Shown in pieces: positions 28,501 to 43,500 of a stretch of DNA of 64,000 bases. Origin of the DNA: Dromaius novaehollandiae (taxonomy: Eukaryota; Chordata; Aves; Casuariiformes; Dromaiidae). The notes below the pieces were generated by a model, which was given only the letters and a program-made list of their open reading frames with translations, was not told the DNA's origin and did not search any database. The stretch lies in contig NC_088100.1 of assembly GCF_036370855.1 (NCBI RefSeq), forward strand, positions 38,142,563 to 38,206,562. Direction: 5' to 3'. Every line of letters starts with the position of its first letter. Positions within the stretch are counted from its first letter, which is position 1. The position numbers and the translations under genes are program-made.

Positions 28501-31500
28501 TGCACGAAATTACCTCTCAAACCATTTTTCTTATTGCTCTTAAGACCTATTAGACCACACTGTATTTTCAGTAGAGAAAGTTTCATTTGCTTTCTTCTCC
28601 TTTCTGCTAGGTAACAGATGCCCTTTTCAACAGGTTTTGTTTATGTTTTTTACCCAACAATTGCTAGTTAGAGAACATTAATACAATTAATGTATATAAT
28701 TAATGTATTTAAAGGACACAATGCTACTGTGGCAGTGGCTAGTGCATAAGGAAATATGAATCCATGAAAATAATAGCAGCAGCAAACCTTAATTTGAATC
28801 AGATGTCCCACATTCAATCTATCATCAACAGACACTACGTGTATATATGCATTACTCTCCTTTTGTTCTCATTTTAAACCTAGTCAGCTTACACTCATAA
28901 TGTACAACTCACCATTTTCCTGTAATAAACAGAAAGGTCCTTTACAACTTCATCACTTAAGACATCCAGAGTCCTAAAAAAGTAATACAAATTTGGCTTA
29001 CCATGCTTAAAACAAACAAAACACCCTCCCCCCCCCCCCACACACACATTAATGAAAGAATTCAAACAAACATTCTCAGTGAACCTTACCTACAGGTTTT
29101 CTTACCCATTCATGGTGGTCAAAGGGAAGAAAATGAAATTAAGATATAAACTAGTTAATGCCCTCATCCTAAGGCAAAATTAAAGCCATAACCTTTCCAG
29201 CCAGCCTACCTTTACTCAAAGCCATAGTCAATACAGTTATATATACACTTAAATTATCATGAGCTGGTTATTACTTATTTTAGCACACTTCCAAGTCCTC
29301 CTGGTGTGCATTCTAATACTCCAGGTTTCTGAAATTTCCCATTATTCAGCCACAACATTCTTTGACGTTCATGACAAAAAAAATACCATAACAACCAAGC
29401 TTTACTCAATAAAATTCTGCCTGGCCTGTGTGAAAGGCTCTCTTTGCACAAAGCTACCATTACTAAGTTTTATCTGTCTCAAGCCTATCAGGTTAAAAGT
29501 AGAACAAAGCATGTTGAACAAATATGCACAAATTCCAATATTTGTGATAAAAGCAGAGCAGTGCAGTGACATAAGAATGCCAGCACTTCTATACTGTTTA
29601 GTAAACTAAGAGATCTCTAAGAACTTCTATATGTAAAAGGAAGTACAACAAAGAGGCTAGGATAAGCGCAGTGGAACATCGAGAGCCGATTTAATTTTTT
29701 TTGAAGTCTTTGCTAGAAGAGAAGATTGAGGCTTGCCCCAAGAAAATGATATATATTCTGGCAGCAACCTGAGGCCCTATCTGAAAGTATCAAGAAAAGG
29801 AAGAGCACAGGACACCTTCAATTTCCTAGAAGCCTAGCTGAACCTTTGAGGTAAGCAAGCACAAGTCATTTGTTCTGCCCTTGCTACAGGCAGTCAAAGC
29901 AAAGAGACTACCAGAAAGGAGGCCCATCCTCTTTAGAAAACGCATCAGCTATAATAAGCCTACTTAAAATAAATTCGATTAGCGCAGTAACTATCATGTT
30001 AAAAACAAACAAAACAAAACCAGAAAACCCACAAAAACACAACAGTTTTATACATCTTCAAAAATAAATTTAAAAACTCTGAACAAACTCAGGCCTAATA
30101 ACAAATGCCAGAGAATTCAAGAGAAGTTTTCCCCCTTAATCCAGGCTCTTCATGCCATATTGCAACAGTCTTCTTGTACTATAGCACTGGTAAAATATGT
30201 CCAGATATGTAACTAGTTAATCATTCCCTGTTTCACATAAATGAGCTTCCTTTTAAGCTAGCAGTATTCAGTTGCATTTCACCACTTACGTGCCCTTATT
30301 GGTTTTGCAACCATTTTGGCTTTTTGCTGAATATGGATCTAACAGCTTGTATACAAAACACATCTGCATCCCTCCTTACCTTGCTTCAAGCAAAGCAGCC
30401 ATATTGAGTCCTATGAACTGCAAGCAGGACAGTTTTAACTGTTCAGCATTATACATTGCAGAGAACTCCAGGAGCTCGGCAGCATTCTTCAGCGTAACTG
30501 CAAAGAGGAAACACAACTAAACTGGATAAACATACTGTAATCTCATTTAACAGTTTTTAAAACTTACTACACAGTACAAGCAAGTTATTAAAACTTATCA
30601 AGAAAAGATACTCATTTCTATCCCTGGAGAAAATGCTAACTCTCAAATAGACATAACCTACAGCAAGCTCCACACAAAACTTGGCAACTTGAATGCAATG
30701 GCTGCTTCACAGAAATAGAAAGATGCTACCTGCAAATATATCAGTTTCAATATACTGCAACTGAGGGGGAGGGAGGGGAGAAGAGTGAGAAGAGAGAGAG
30801 AAAAACCACTAAGAAAAACCGAGCAAAAACTGTATGCTGAGTTTGTGTATGAAGCTGAGCTACAAACTTAGTATTGTCTAGAACCAGAAGCTCTTCCTAG
30901 ACACACAAAAACAGCAGTGTCAAACAAACAGAAGAACTAGGAAGATTAAAATGAATTCTGAGTTCCTATTTCTGTGCTTGTATTTATCATGTTAAAAAAA
31001 AAAAAAGGAGTTTGAATTTAATGAAAAAGGACAGAAATTGGCAAATATAAAAGTTTGGTTTGTCTTCACCACACACATCCCCAGAGGGCGAGATGGAAGA
31101 AAAGGAAGTATCAGGAAAAGAAGATTATGCTAACCTAGAACATCACCCAGACTAAATGGGCAATTGATTTAAGCTGCACAATGCACAGCTAAAGGTGACC
31201 AGAGGAAAGGAATATAAGCAAGTAATTCTCTAGTGAAATATTGGGGGGGGGGGGGGGGGGGGAATGTGGCAGGTGGGGTGGGGCATTAACAATTTATAAC
31301 ATAAGTGTAGTTTAAACCCTAAACCTTTATAATAGAAATGGGAGAACTCACGTTTTTCTGCAATGGCCACTTCACAGATTTCTTTGAGTCTGGATATAAG
31401 AAGTTGGTCCGCCACCACAAGAACATTACATATAAATTCCACATTTTGAGAATCTGGAAAACAAAGCGTCACATAAACACTGTGTGCAAATCATAATGGA

Positions 31501-34500
31501 GCGAACTGGAGGAAGACTTTTAGGCAACTACAACACATCCAGCTTTCAGTGAGATTTAGCAGAAGACAAATGTACCGGCTCTGCAAATTTTGATAGAATT
31601 TCCTAAGAACAAGCAATAGTCTAGAAGAGGGCAAAAGGCAGTCTTTTGAGGCAAGAGAAGGGGGCAAAAGGAATACTGAAGAGTCTGTCAAGCTAAAGAA
31701 AGGGTATGACAAGGCCTGGGGTAAATAGCCATTACCTCAATATTTAAAGCAAAAGAATTTGGATCTTCTACTTAAAACAAAGCAAGCATACTGAGTTTCT
31801 ATTTTAAAAAATGCGAAACTTGCAGGACCTATAGTTGTTGAAAATATATTACCGGTACCTTTTACTGCAACAGCTTCATCTGTATACAGGTAATCTACAA
31901 TTATCTGTAGTATGTCCGAATGGATTGGCATTTCCAGAGCTGAACAACAGGAAGCCTAAAAGGCAAAAGGATTTTAAAAAAGGATAAAAGAAGCTAACTG
32001 CTTTAAAGAAAATGCAAAATTGAGACAGCGATTATATTTAGTCAGTCACTCAGAATGAGGGTCACATTTTCAAAGTTAAACAATATTTAAGTATGTGCAC
32101 AAAATCTGTTCAAGTTCCTCGATTAAGAATCACTTGCAGCAGAACAGTTAAAATCTTGCAAAACTGAATAACTGATTCAATATCCATGAAACAGTTTAGA
32201 GTGTTTCATAAGTTTGAGAGTCTTCTCTGACAATCTTCCTTAATTGTGTTACTTAACCCACAGCTGTTTTAAAGCAGAGCTACATAAAACCGCTAAGTAC
32301 TAAATTCCATTCCTTTCAAGGTAAAAGATCTAATGAAATCAACAGGTTTCCAGGCAGGAACAAACTGAAAGATCAATTTAGCCAGTACTGTTAATCCCTC
32401 AGTAAATAAGGTTCTTTGAATCTCTCCATTTGAAGAGCTATCTTAACCATTAAGGCAAAGCTTTTATATGACGCAACTTTAGCCATTAAACTGTGTATTT
32501 AACATTATACAAATTCATGCAACTTCGCTACTTAACAGCTTCCATTTTTTTCAGATGGTGTTGAAGCAAAGCTTGATACTAAAATATTTCTTTTGCTTTA
32601 GGAGATGTGACCGACACCAACGTATTTCCCGTATCATATTTAAAAACTCTTACAGGCATTAAGATTCCTTTTTTGATACAAGGTCTAGAGCATGTGATTC
32701 ACAAAATACATTTACTTACAAATTCAGTATGATTTAGTTTTACTTATGAAATAACAGATTTAACTTACAAACTTCACACAGCTAATACAGAACTCACTGA
32801 TAAAATGGACATTTGACCTTTTTTTCCCCCCTCCTCTTCTTCCATCTGGCATCTCAAAATGTTTTCAGAAATGTTTCCTCAGGGACAACTGAGGAAGAGG
32901 CAGCAAAAAAACTTAGAGGATAGGTAAAGTTTTATTACTCGGCAAAAAGAACTGCCAATATTTTGCCTGGCTTTTAGATTTACATATTGCCAAATGCTAA
33001 GGAAAGTTGATGGAACTCCTGCATGTTGCTTCAGCCTTCAGTCGCTTATCCATTTGCACCTTTCCTTTTTTCATTAAGCATTAGCAATGGTATTCGGATA
33101 CTTAAAACAAGAGGCATCTGTGGCATTATGATGCCCAGTGGCAACCAGGACATCGATACACAGCTAGCAAACAGGAACCTGGGCAAATAAAAGATCTGCA
33201 CCTTTTGAAGAAGCAGCTGGAGAGTAAGTGGAATAGCCTAGACTATCCTTGATATCCTCTATTTCTTCAGCAACAGAACTCAAATACAGATTCTACACAC
33301 TAACTCTTTATTCTGCTGCACCTTTCACTCAGAACTTATGAAAAGCTATTCTAGTCTGCATGAACACTATTTACGTTGTAAGATCTTTCACAGAAGGGAC
33401 ATGAAAATTAATCCAAAGGTATCAGCCTCCTATAAGAACAGGCCAGTAGCTTTTTATAAACCCATGAACTAGCTCAATATAAACCTCTAAAATAAAGTAA
33501 CAACTTGATCTCCTTTGATATACATTATTATATTTTTCATATAATACAGAATCTCAATAGTTCAGATAAATCAAAGATGATTTGTTTTCCTTGAAAACAA
33601 GAAATCTAATCTCTTCCTTTCCCCCTCATTTAGGATAAGCTGTTCTGGAATAACACTTTCACTTATTTGATACATTAAAACTTAACACTACACATGTTTA
33701 TCAGCAAGCTTACCTCAATCCATGAGCTGCTTAGCATGCTGTGAAAATAATCTGAAAAGAAAGTAGTTTCAGTATGAAATGCAATAAAGTTTCAGTTACA
33801 GAAAAAAATATATATACATATACATAAAAATATAAATAAATAAAAATAATATGAATATTAAAAATATACATATATATATATATGTATATACACATACCAA
33901 GTCTTGCACAAAGTACACATTTATGACACGGGAATTCCTTTCCATCTAAAGATTTCAGGGTCACATCGCAGAGGTATGAACTAGAAGACATTTAATGGGA
34001 TCAGAACTATGACTATTCAAGAAGAACTATAAATTATAAACTCTACAATAACTGCTTGCTTACTTTAGCAAGTTGAGACTTATCTTTTCAAATAAAATAC
34101 ACTCAATTTTAATAATGTCAACTGAAGTGAATCTAACAGAACAGGCACGACAGTTTCAGGAGATGGATTTTTTTTTATCCAAAGCAAAGCTACTCAAAAG
34201 GTACAGTCATTCCATTTTAAGTATTTCCTTCAAAACACTGTCAGTTACTCTTTCAAAATACTCTGACCAAAAATAGCCACAATCAATTTATTCAGTCAAC
34301 TTCAAGTGCTCTGTGTTAAGTCTGTTACTTCTATTGAATCAAGAGCTACCATAAGATTTGGCATTGCATTTTAAAAGTAATCCGAATTCTGTGAGAAAAT
34401 TAGTTTTACATAACACAGCTTTTATTACATATGTAGACTATTCAAGCTTTAGCACCATCTTATAAATAATCTCATCAGAGCAACAGAATTAAAGAACAAG

Positions 34501-37500
34501 CAGCTCGATAAAAGCATAGTGAATTTTTCCTGTTGAAGGATATTTCAGAGACTTTCCTCATTAGAAAAATATTACACATTTGCTTATTTCTAATCCACAT
34601 AGTTCTACTGTCATTGCAAGTCTACCTGCAAGTAAGTCAGACTACTTTTGGCTGGACTACACAATTTCTCCTGCCATTACTATTCTACAACACAATTAAT
34701 CCACAAAACTTGTTAATGTACTAGAGAAAGAAGCAAAAATATACCACATATAACCTATCCTAGATTACTAATTCATATTTCAGTATAAACAGCTACAGAG
34801 AACTTCCAGTCAGCTACTGTGAAAGAAATGTATGTATACTAGAAGTTAAAATATGGCTGAACAAGCTCAGCCTATACTTAACAGATAAAGAGATGACAGA
34901 AGAGAAACACGACAGGGAGAAAGCAACTCAATTGTAAAAATTTACCATTTCTTCTGATTCAACTTTAGTTTGTTCCCATTTTTCTTGTGGACAGCGTTTA
35001 TCTTTCCATTTTCTAACCTGACTCCATCCAATCTGCAAATCATCAACAACAGTAATAAATAATATAATTAATATACAGTTCCAAACATTAAAACAAACAA
35101 ACAAACCAACCCACAGATTCAAGAAGTAACAGCCCTTCAGCAGGCTCATATTGTAAATATGAAAAAGAATCAAAACTACGTATCACAGAAAACTAGAAAG
35201 GACCAGTCATTTCTTGAAAGTTCTCACTTCAGATGTAAAATATATCTGACATTACTTCTACACCTTAGCTATCTTATTTCTCTTAAATGACAGCTATACT
35301 ACCATAGTTAAGGCTTAAGCCCATCATCACAGGGTCAAAAAATATCTCAGTAAAGGGAATGGTGCAGAAGAAATGTGTATTTCAACACAACTAGCACATC
35401 CTAACTCATGAAGGAAGCTTGTGAACTGGGCTGGTAAAGACCCAGGGCTGTTGGTGGTAGATTAGGAAACTGTATATTTTCAAAGGGAAAGTGCTTTACC
35501 ACGAAAATTTTATTTGGGCACCCAGTTTTAATAGCAGCTTCACATCTTTGTTTATTTAGCTAGCATATGCCAAAAATACAGTGATGAGAACTGCCCTGAA
35601 AGAGCTCATTCCCTCCTCTGAAAGGGGACAAATGCGGGGGGGGGGGGGGAGGATAATATAGTTCAGAGATATTTGATTTCATTTCCATTAGTTTCCTCAT
35701 ATAACATTAAAAGAACATCAGTTGAACAGATATTTAACTTCACTTTGTATTGTTTTATGCTAAATATGTTCATTATCTACAAAAAAAATTAGAAGACTAC
35801 AGGCCACAACATAAGAATCCATCACTCAAACACTCAGTGAGATGAGCTGTCTCTAGCAAACCAGCTATCAATGTTCTCTGACAGTCAATCTGGAAAGTCA
35901 GATCATCTGCATTAGATGTCAAGCCTCAGAGAGCTCACACCCCAGAGATGTACAGGCTAGATGTTCTAAATAACATTCAAGAGGTACAGAATAAAGGGCA
36001 AACAGCACATTGCCATGACATAGAAGCCAGTTGGAAAATGTTGCCTTAAATACAGAATCATGCTAGGGAATTCTACTTCTGACATTATTTGAAAAGGTCA
36101 TACATGTTTTCTCTTCGGAAGAAACATCAGAACAAGCTGATCCTGCACTGAAGAGGTAACATTGTGTGTGCTTTTAAACTTTTACACTTACAACCAAAAG
36201 GCAGACTTATTGACCATAACTAGCCTTCTAATTTAATGCCAACTGAAGTTATATCAGCTTAAGTAAACCACACCATCAAGATTTTGCCAGAATATAAATT
36301 TCCCTTAACGTACCTTCCACTTAAATTGCCGAGTCCAAATTTCTTTGCAACGCTTTGCAACATTTTTATGAGGTTAGCTTCTTCACCAGCAACTTTGCCT
36401 TTTTTAGATTTGCTCTTTTGTTTTTCATTTATAACCTGCACTTGATTATTTCTGTAAATCTCAAATGCAGACTTTCTATTAACATCTTCATCAAAACTCA
36501 TTTTGTTCAGGTTAGAAATTAATGTATCTTGATATTCTTCTGATTTTTCTTTATGCATGATTTTTGGTTTGTAACCATGAGTCAAAAGATCACAAGTGTC
36601 AGTGTATATGAACTGCAGAAGGTATGCAAACAGATCTGGATGAACCTTCTCTATTACATAAAGATCACATCCAACAGCATCTTCATCTTTACGGTAAACA
36701 TCCGGAGCATCTAACTGATTGTCACTGGAAACAAACAGCTTCTTGAAGAAGTCAGAGCGCACAGCCAAGATGTATTTGTGCACAGGGTAAGTTCTTGTGC
36801 CAATCTGAAAAGTCACATCATGGATGCTGTCCATTTCATCCGTTTCATCTAACAGTTTGCCAAAATCCTCTCCAAAACTTGACAATGACACACTTGGAAT
36901 TTCATAGAGACTAGAACAAAATTAAAACCATCAAGAAATCCACTATTTACAAGCTACATAAAGTTTTACATTTTTCAGCATCTCTACTGAAGAGGGGGAG
37001 ATAGTTTTGCTTTGAGTTTTTCTTACTTTGCTGGACTATTCAAAATTTCATGTCCTAGTTTCTACGTACTTACTAATAATATGCTATTTAGGCAATTAAA
37101 AACACATATGTAAGATCACAATATTAAATATAGCATTTTCTCTTTATAATGAAGCCAGTAAAGATGTATTATCAGAACTACCTTATCTTCATGTCATTTT
37201 TCAAACAAGGAAAAACAGAAGTGTTTACTGTATTTCATATAATAATCCAAAGCAATAAAACACAGCTAATATTTAGTCACGTATCAGACACAGTGGAAAC
37301 TAATATGAGTGTGCAAGGAACATCATTCAGTATTCTGTTTATTTATTTATGCTTTAAACTTTTTTTTTTCCCCCAAAGATCCATCTTTCACTTTCATTTA
37401 AGAACTGATTAACGGCGATCACTGATGGGATGATTTTCTACAGTATTTAACAGAACTCCGTATGATAAGAAATATATTGCACATACCTGCTTTAAACACT

Positions 37501-40500
37501 TTAGATAAAATATCAACACTATCAATTGTAATTACCCAAAGACAACAACTTTTTTATTTGTATAATTTCAACATAGTTGTCTATTAATAAGTGCTATTCT
37601 CAGCCTAACAGTATGGATAATCACACTTATTGTGATTTCCGCATGAGCCAGAAAGTTGTTTTCTGAGAAGCAGAATGATTTAATTATAGTCACAAAAAAA
37701 GGGAGGAGGGGGGTAAAATACAATTACTCACATTTCTGATCAATACTTTAGAGGGAAAAAAAAGCATGAAAATTACAGCTGTTAATATTTTAAACATACC
37801 TTGTTTTAGGATCTGACTGTAAAACAGCAAAATTGCATCCATTAGGATCTGTGGCAATATTAACAGCTCGGTGGACAAAAGCAAGCTTCTGAAGTCGAAT
37901 TCTTTCATACACACTATTTGTATCATATTGACAAGACATTTCACATGAAGAATTCTGAAGGCTTGACACAAGTTCTGCTGGAAAAGATTTTTTTAAAAAA
38001 AAAGCAAACACAGGAAGGTCAAGCTACTTAAAATGCAACTAATAAAATGAAAAGGCAAAATTTATGACTTCTAAGTCCATCAATTGGGTCACTGAATAAG
38101 GCTGGATCAATCAGAAGATTTTGGCTCACTTAACTGAAATGCAGGAATACATGTTTTAAGGATAAGACCTTCATGACACAAGATAGTTTTCATCAAAAAG
38201 ATTCTTGTGGGAGTGTTTTGCTGCCTTTTCATATGGAATGAAATCACTCCATCTAACATTTAATGCAACCTCTTCTGGAATAAAGGAAACTGTTTACCAA
38301 TATACAGCAGTGCAAGATTGTTTTCTTTTGTAGTCCTATCAGCTAGATCAGGCGTAATACAATCACTGACTGAAGACCGAGCAAGTCTTTAGACTTCGCG
38401 TTATATCTGTTTGAATCATCTCAAAACCAACAAGATATCATTGAAAAAACATGCTATTATCTGAATACTGGAATATTATCTTTGAAGAACTGGATCATAG
38501 AATACAAAGCCCACTCATTCATCACACACGTTTAAAATCATCAAAAAAAGAAGTTCTCATTCATTACAAATTAGTCATTCATTACAAATTAGACTTGTCA
38601 ACAGATCTGGATTCTGAAGTTACCCTGAAGATACTAAAACTACAAAGAGAACATCAATAATCAAAAAGAACAGAGTGCCTGTAGACACATACCACCACCA
38701 CCAAGACAACGACAGGTGAAAGAAGATGTATTTGACGCTTCTGTAGTGAGAGAAGTACTATATGACATGGAGAATTAAAAAAAGTAGTGACAGAGCAAAA
38801 TTAATATGTAACTCTATTCTGAGAAAGACAGGAAAGATTTTGCTGTGAAAGAGTGCAAAAATAGAGTTATAAAACTGAAGACGGAAGCTAGACACTGAGT
38901 GAAATAGAAATGTAATATAAAGCCATGAAGTTCAAATAAAAACTAAAACTTACTATTACAAAAAGAAAACAGCAGTGATCAACACTACCAACCATCAGGC
39001 ATGAAGAAAAGAATGCTCCACATAATAGTATCAGATCAAGCAGCAAAAAACAAAAGAGACTGTTAAGATTCAATTACACTTTTATACTGATTTGAAGTAC
39101 TTAAAAACAATTAGAAAGTCATAACTAACCTTTCTTTTCAGAGTTTTTTTTTCCTTCTTCTAGCCATCTCCCTGTAAAGGCTTCACCATCCTGCGTGACG
39201 AACATGATTTCATTCTTGTTTAAAGCAACATCAGACATGAAGACTTGCCGGCCATATACCCAACGACACTGCTTCATAGGATTGTTAGATGACTTCCAAC
39301 AAAACACCTATAATACCAATATTGTTTCTTCAGAGAAGGGGGAAATCCTCATATAAAAACAGTTACATGTTATACACTACAAAACTTCCTAAAAAGCAAG
39401 GAACATGCCATCTCAAAGTTGCATTTAAAAGGAGCAACTGCACATTCTTCAAAAGTTTATCCTGAAGCGTTGTGAGCATCTGTCACAAGGATCTTGATGT
39501 CATAACACCATTTCCCTGCATCTCTTGCAAGATCTATTTGCCCATGATTGCATTTAAAAAATTTCTCTGAATATTAAATCATCTTCACAACAATCATCTA
39601 TATGACAGTTTTTACTGATGTTTCAACAATAGTAAGAGGTGGGAGAAGGGAGTCAAGGAACAGGTTCTTAATTTACAGATCTGTCTACCTGGTTTTCTTA
39701 TAAGCCAGATAACATTCAAAGCTAGCACACCAAGAATTTAAACCATTTCTTGTTAATTGTTTGACAAAATCTCAGGTTTCTCTGTAACTTCAGAGGGCTC
39801 CATTTTTTATATGGAGATCCTGACCAAAAATAAACCTAGAAACATTCAGTCTGAGAAAGAGAAGTCTGAAGAACTGCATGCACACCAGGATCCCAGCCAG
39901 GTGCACTGTGGATATCAGAAAGAAGTGGGCATGCAGCCACAGACCCAAGGTAAAGTCTGGATGCTGCATCAGTGGTGCTGAAGTTGGGCTTTATTCCCCT
40001 CCCACTGAAGCAGCTGTTACAGGTCTGACAATACCTACATAAGGAGGTAGGAAAGGAATCAGAGTAACTTGTTTCCTTTCCCCTTTCTTGAGCCTTAAAG
40101 GGAAGACAATCAAACCAGACAAGGAAGTGTTGATTCAGGAAATAAGAGCATTAAGACGCCATCCCTCTCCTTCTTCAGTAATTTATAGTGCCTAAAGCAC
40201 TAAAGATCCCAGCATCTACCAGCATTCAGCATGCAAAGATAAATGATACAGGTTGACATAGCTCTACCAATGCAGGAAGACCAAGTGTCTTACTGCGAAA
40301 TCAGTATCCCAAAGATGTCAAAGGCACACTGCCAATACCACAGATACTAGAAGCTAAATCTCACATGAGCAAATACTGAGCTGCAAGTTTATGAACTCTT
40401 TCCGAGACAACTAATAACCTAATATTAAACTGGCAACAGTACACATTAAGTGACAGTTGTTGTGAAGTGACGCAGCATCATTCAATCACCGTTAATGCAA

Positions 40501-43500
40501 ACATACCTATTTTTCTGAGACAGACTGTTTTGGTTTTGAAAACCAAGGAAAGAAAGGGAAACACCCACACTGCCCTCTACTTTGATACAGAAGCACGACT
40601 TAAGCAGGCAGCATTTCAGTAACAAAACCTTTCTGTAAGCACCACTAGATGGCACTGAAAGTTCAGCTCTCGCAGTTGGGGATCTACAACAGCCTGGCGT
40701 TTTGAAGTGGTTTATAAATTGTTACTCTAAGAACAAGGGAAGTAACAGTAAAATCCTCCAGAGTGCTCCAGTTCCAATAAAACACACTGTCTGCATTAAC
40801 TATAAATACTAAGCTATTCACCAGGTTCAGCTGCAACTTTTCAGCAATACAACATGCTTATCTCCAAAATAGACGCTATTCTGTGAATAAGCTAAACATT
40901 AAGTCCAGACACAATTTGTGGTGGGTCTGAAAGATGATGGGACAGGCAGTGAGGTAGGGGAGAAGAAAAATGAGAGAGAGAAAGGAGGAGAGAGGAAAAA
41001 AAGAAAAAAAAAGACCACAGACATTGTGTAAGCCATACAGACATGTACGTTAAGAGTAAAGGACTCTGCACCTCCACTAAAAAGCCATGAGGGGCTCACT
41101 GCTTAAAAAACAAACAAAACAAACTAAAAAACCCACCACACACACTACTGTACATTACTTTGGTGGTCCTCCCATAGTGAATATTTCTTTGTGGGGGGCA
41201 GAATGACACACCTATCTTCACAGCTCTACACAAATGGACTGGGTATTTGCTATGCAAGATTTTATGCCGTCAACTTATGTTCAAAGCAAAATAATAAAAT
41301 ACAGTTACTTGGTTATTTCAGCATGTATTTTCCCCTTCTCCCCAAGGTAAGTTTCATTTAGATTTCTTAATCAAAACAAAGGCTTGCCAGGAGAGCCCAA
41401 GTGGTTTCAAGTTCATCCATATCAGTATGCAGCTTGCTACAGAATTATGATTTTAGGGACACAACTTACTCTTCCAGCTTCATCCAGTGCTAAAATGCAA
41501 ATCTTCTGACCCCCGTTTTCCTTAAGATTCTGGGTATCTACCTTGTATTCCAAATATCCCCCATTAACAAGAACTTTTTTAAGGTTCAGCTGTCTGAAAG
41601 AACACAAAAAGTAATTAGTACTTCTTCATCATATATTGATGTTGCTTCTATGACAAAGGTACCTTTCTCATTTACAGAGGCAGCAAAAAATATAGCTGAG
41701 GTAGTGACACTGAAAAATTATTTTTTCCACCAACTGGTATAATTAACATGACTGCTAGTTTTTCTGGTTTTGCACTGAATGAATCGCATTATATGTGCAA
41801 GTTCCTCACAAAATCCAACTGTGAAAAACACTATATCATAAACCGATCTTCAGCATTACAAAAATTATGCTTCTGTAAGTTTCAGTATACGTTTTAACAG
41901 CCTGTATTAAAGTACCATCTTACACCGCTAAGCTGTCCTCGTATCTTAGTATGCCAATGTCTTCTAGATTTGGGGGCTTTTTAGATGATCAAAACCATGG
42001 AAGTTACTTATTTTCAGTTTCTTAGTATAACAACGCAGAAAATAGTCGTACTGACATTCTCCAAGTGCCAGTACCTTCAGTCAATCACGTAGAAAACAAA
42101 GCCTAAAACAATCATTAAGCTAGCACTTGTTAACAAATACTGTTAGAATTTGAACTGAAGCTGAAAAGACAGCTGGAGTTGGAGAAACATCTAATTACCT
42201 TTTCTAATCTCTTAGTGCAAACCAAGTAAGAGAGAACGAGATCAAGTAATTCCATAAACTTATGAGGCATGGGACCCAATTTCTTCAACAGGATTTACAT
42301 TCAGTTTTTAGCATATGGACCAGATGACCTTCCAAACTAAGTTATTCTATATAACATACTATACTTACATATGCATTATGAAATACAGACCAACTTACTG
42401 ATCCAGAATTGTAACAGCATAACTAAATAGAAAAGTAAAACTTCAGTGCCTTTAGGAAGATTCATTTATATGAATCACAAATAAACTAACCAACTAACCA
42501 ACAAATAAAGATACCATTGTGAGTATTTCCCCTTACTATTGTTTTTTTGTAAACGTCTTTGGCAAATTTGAGTGACACTTTAGCCTTGACATCCCTCCTG
42601 AGAGCGAGAGAGCGCGAGTGAGCAAGCACGTGTGAGTGTACACAAGAGAGGACGCTGCAGCCCACATGAAAAATGAACACAAATACAGAAGAAAAGTGGG
42701 GGGTTCACTTTATCATCTCCACTTTGAACACAAAATCTTTATGATAGCTTGCAAGAATAAGACTCCAGTGAAATTCTTACTTATCATACTTCACCACAGA
42801 TTAGAAGAGTAACACATACTTTGAAGCCATCTTTTTGCACTGATAGTCTGCAAGTAAATAAATATCTCCTCTTTCAGTAACACATACTGTAGCACCATCG
42901 CTTGCAGAGACCAAGGACACCGAGATATCTCTATGGTGTAGAGCAGAAACTTGGCGAGGTGCAGTTACACATTTTTCTCCATTAGGGTCCAGCAGATAAC
43001 CTAGAAAATACAACCCAGCCCCAAAACATTATTTGACATTCCACGCTGTTTCATTTGAAGTATACTTTGGTACACTACATTGAAGAACACTTATATTCTA
43101 AAAGATTTTATAGGTAGTTAGACAATTTATCTTCAAAAATAATTAGACAAATAGTCTAGTTTACCACAAACTGAAATAACAGAAACCTTAAAAATCTGAT
43201 AAACACACACAAAAAAAGTAAGTCACACTCTACCGGGCAAGCTATTTAATGTGGTTAGACTCTACAGCCATACCATCCTTCCGTTTAGAGCGATTCCAAA
43301 GAAAGAGTATTTTGCAAGATATTTATTTCAGCACATTACGGTTCAAGACACTAAACTTCATATCCCACAAGCCTGAACTACATATTATTCCAGCCACTGG
43401 AAGATACCAAACAAGCTTGACCTACAAGTTACTGTAAGTGCAGTTAAGCATGAAGGCAGGGAGTTACAGAAACAGACAACGCTGGTGTTGTAATGCAAGG

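Larger units (their letters stand above)
39308..41469 (-). other. IBTK: IBTK intron 9-10 interval (between exon 10 and exon 9)
   Basis: 2.2 kb intron holding two CTCF-like sites near 40.6 kb (listed separately) and a GA-rich stretch at 40955-41012. No coding exon. Confidence 0.8.

Noticed and set aside
42486..42680. Possible extra IBTK exon in intron 8
   Set aside because: Exons 8 and 9 already join in phase and the frame has no similarity to IBTK.
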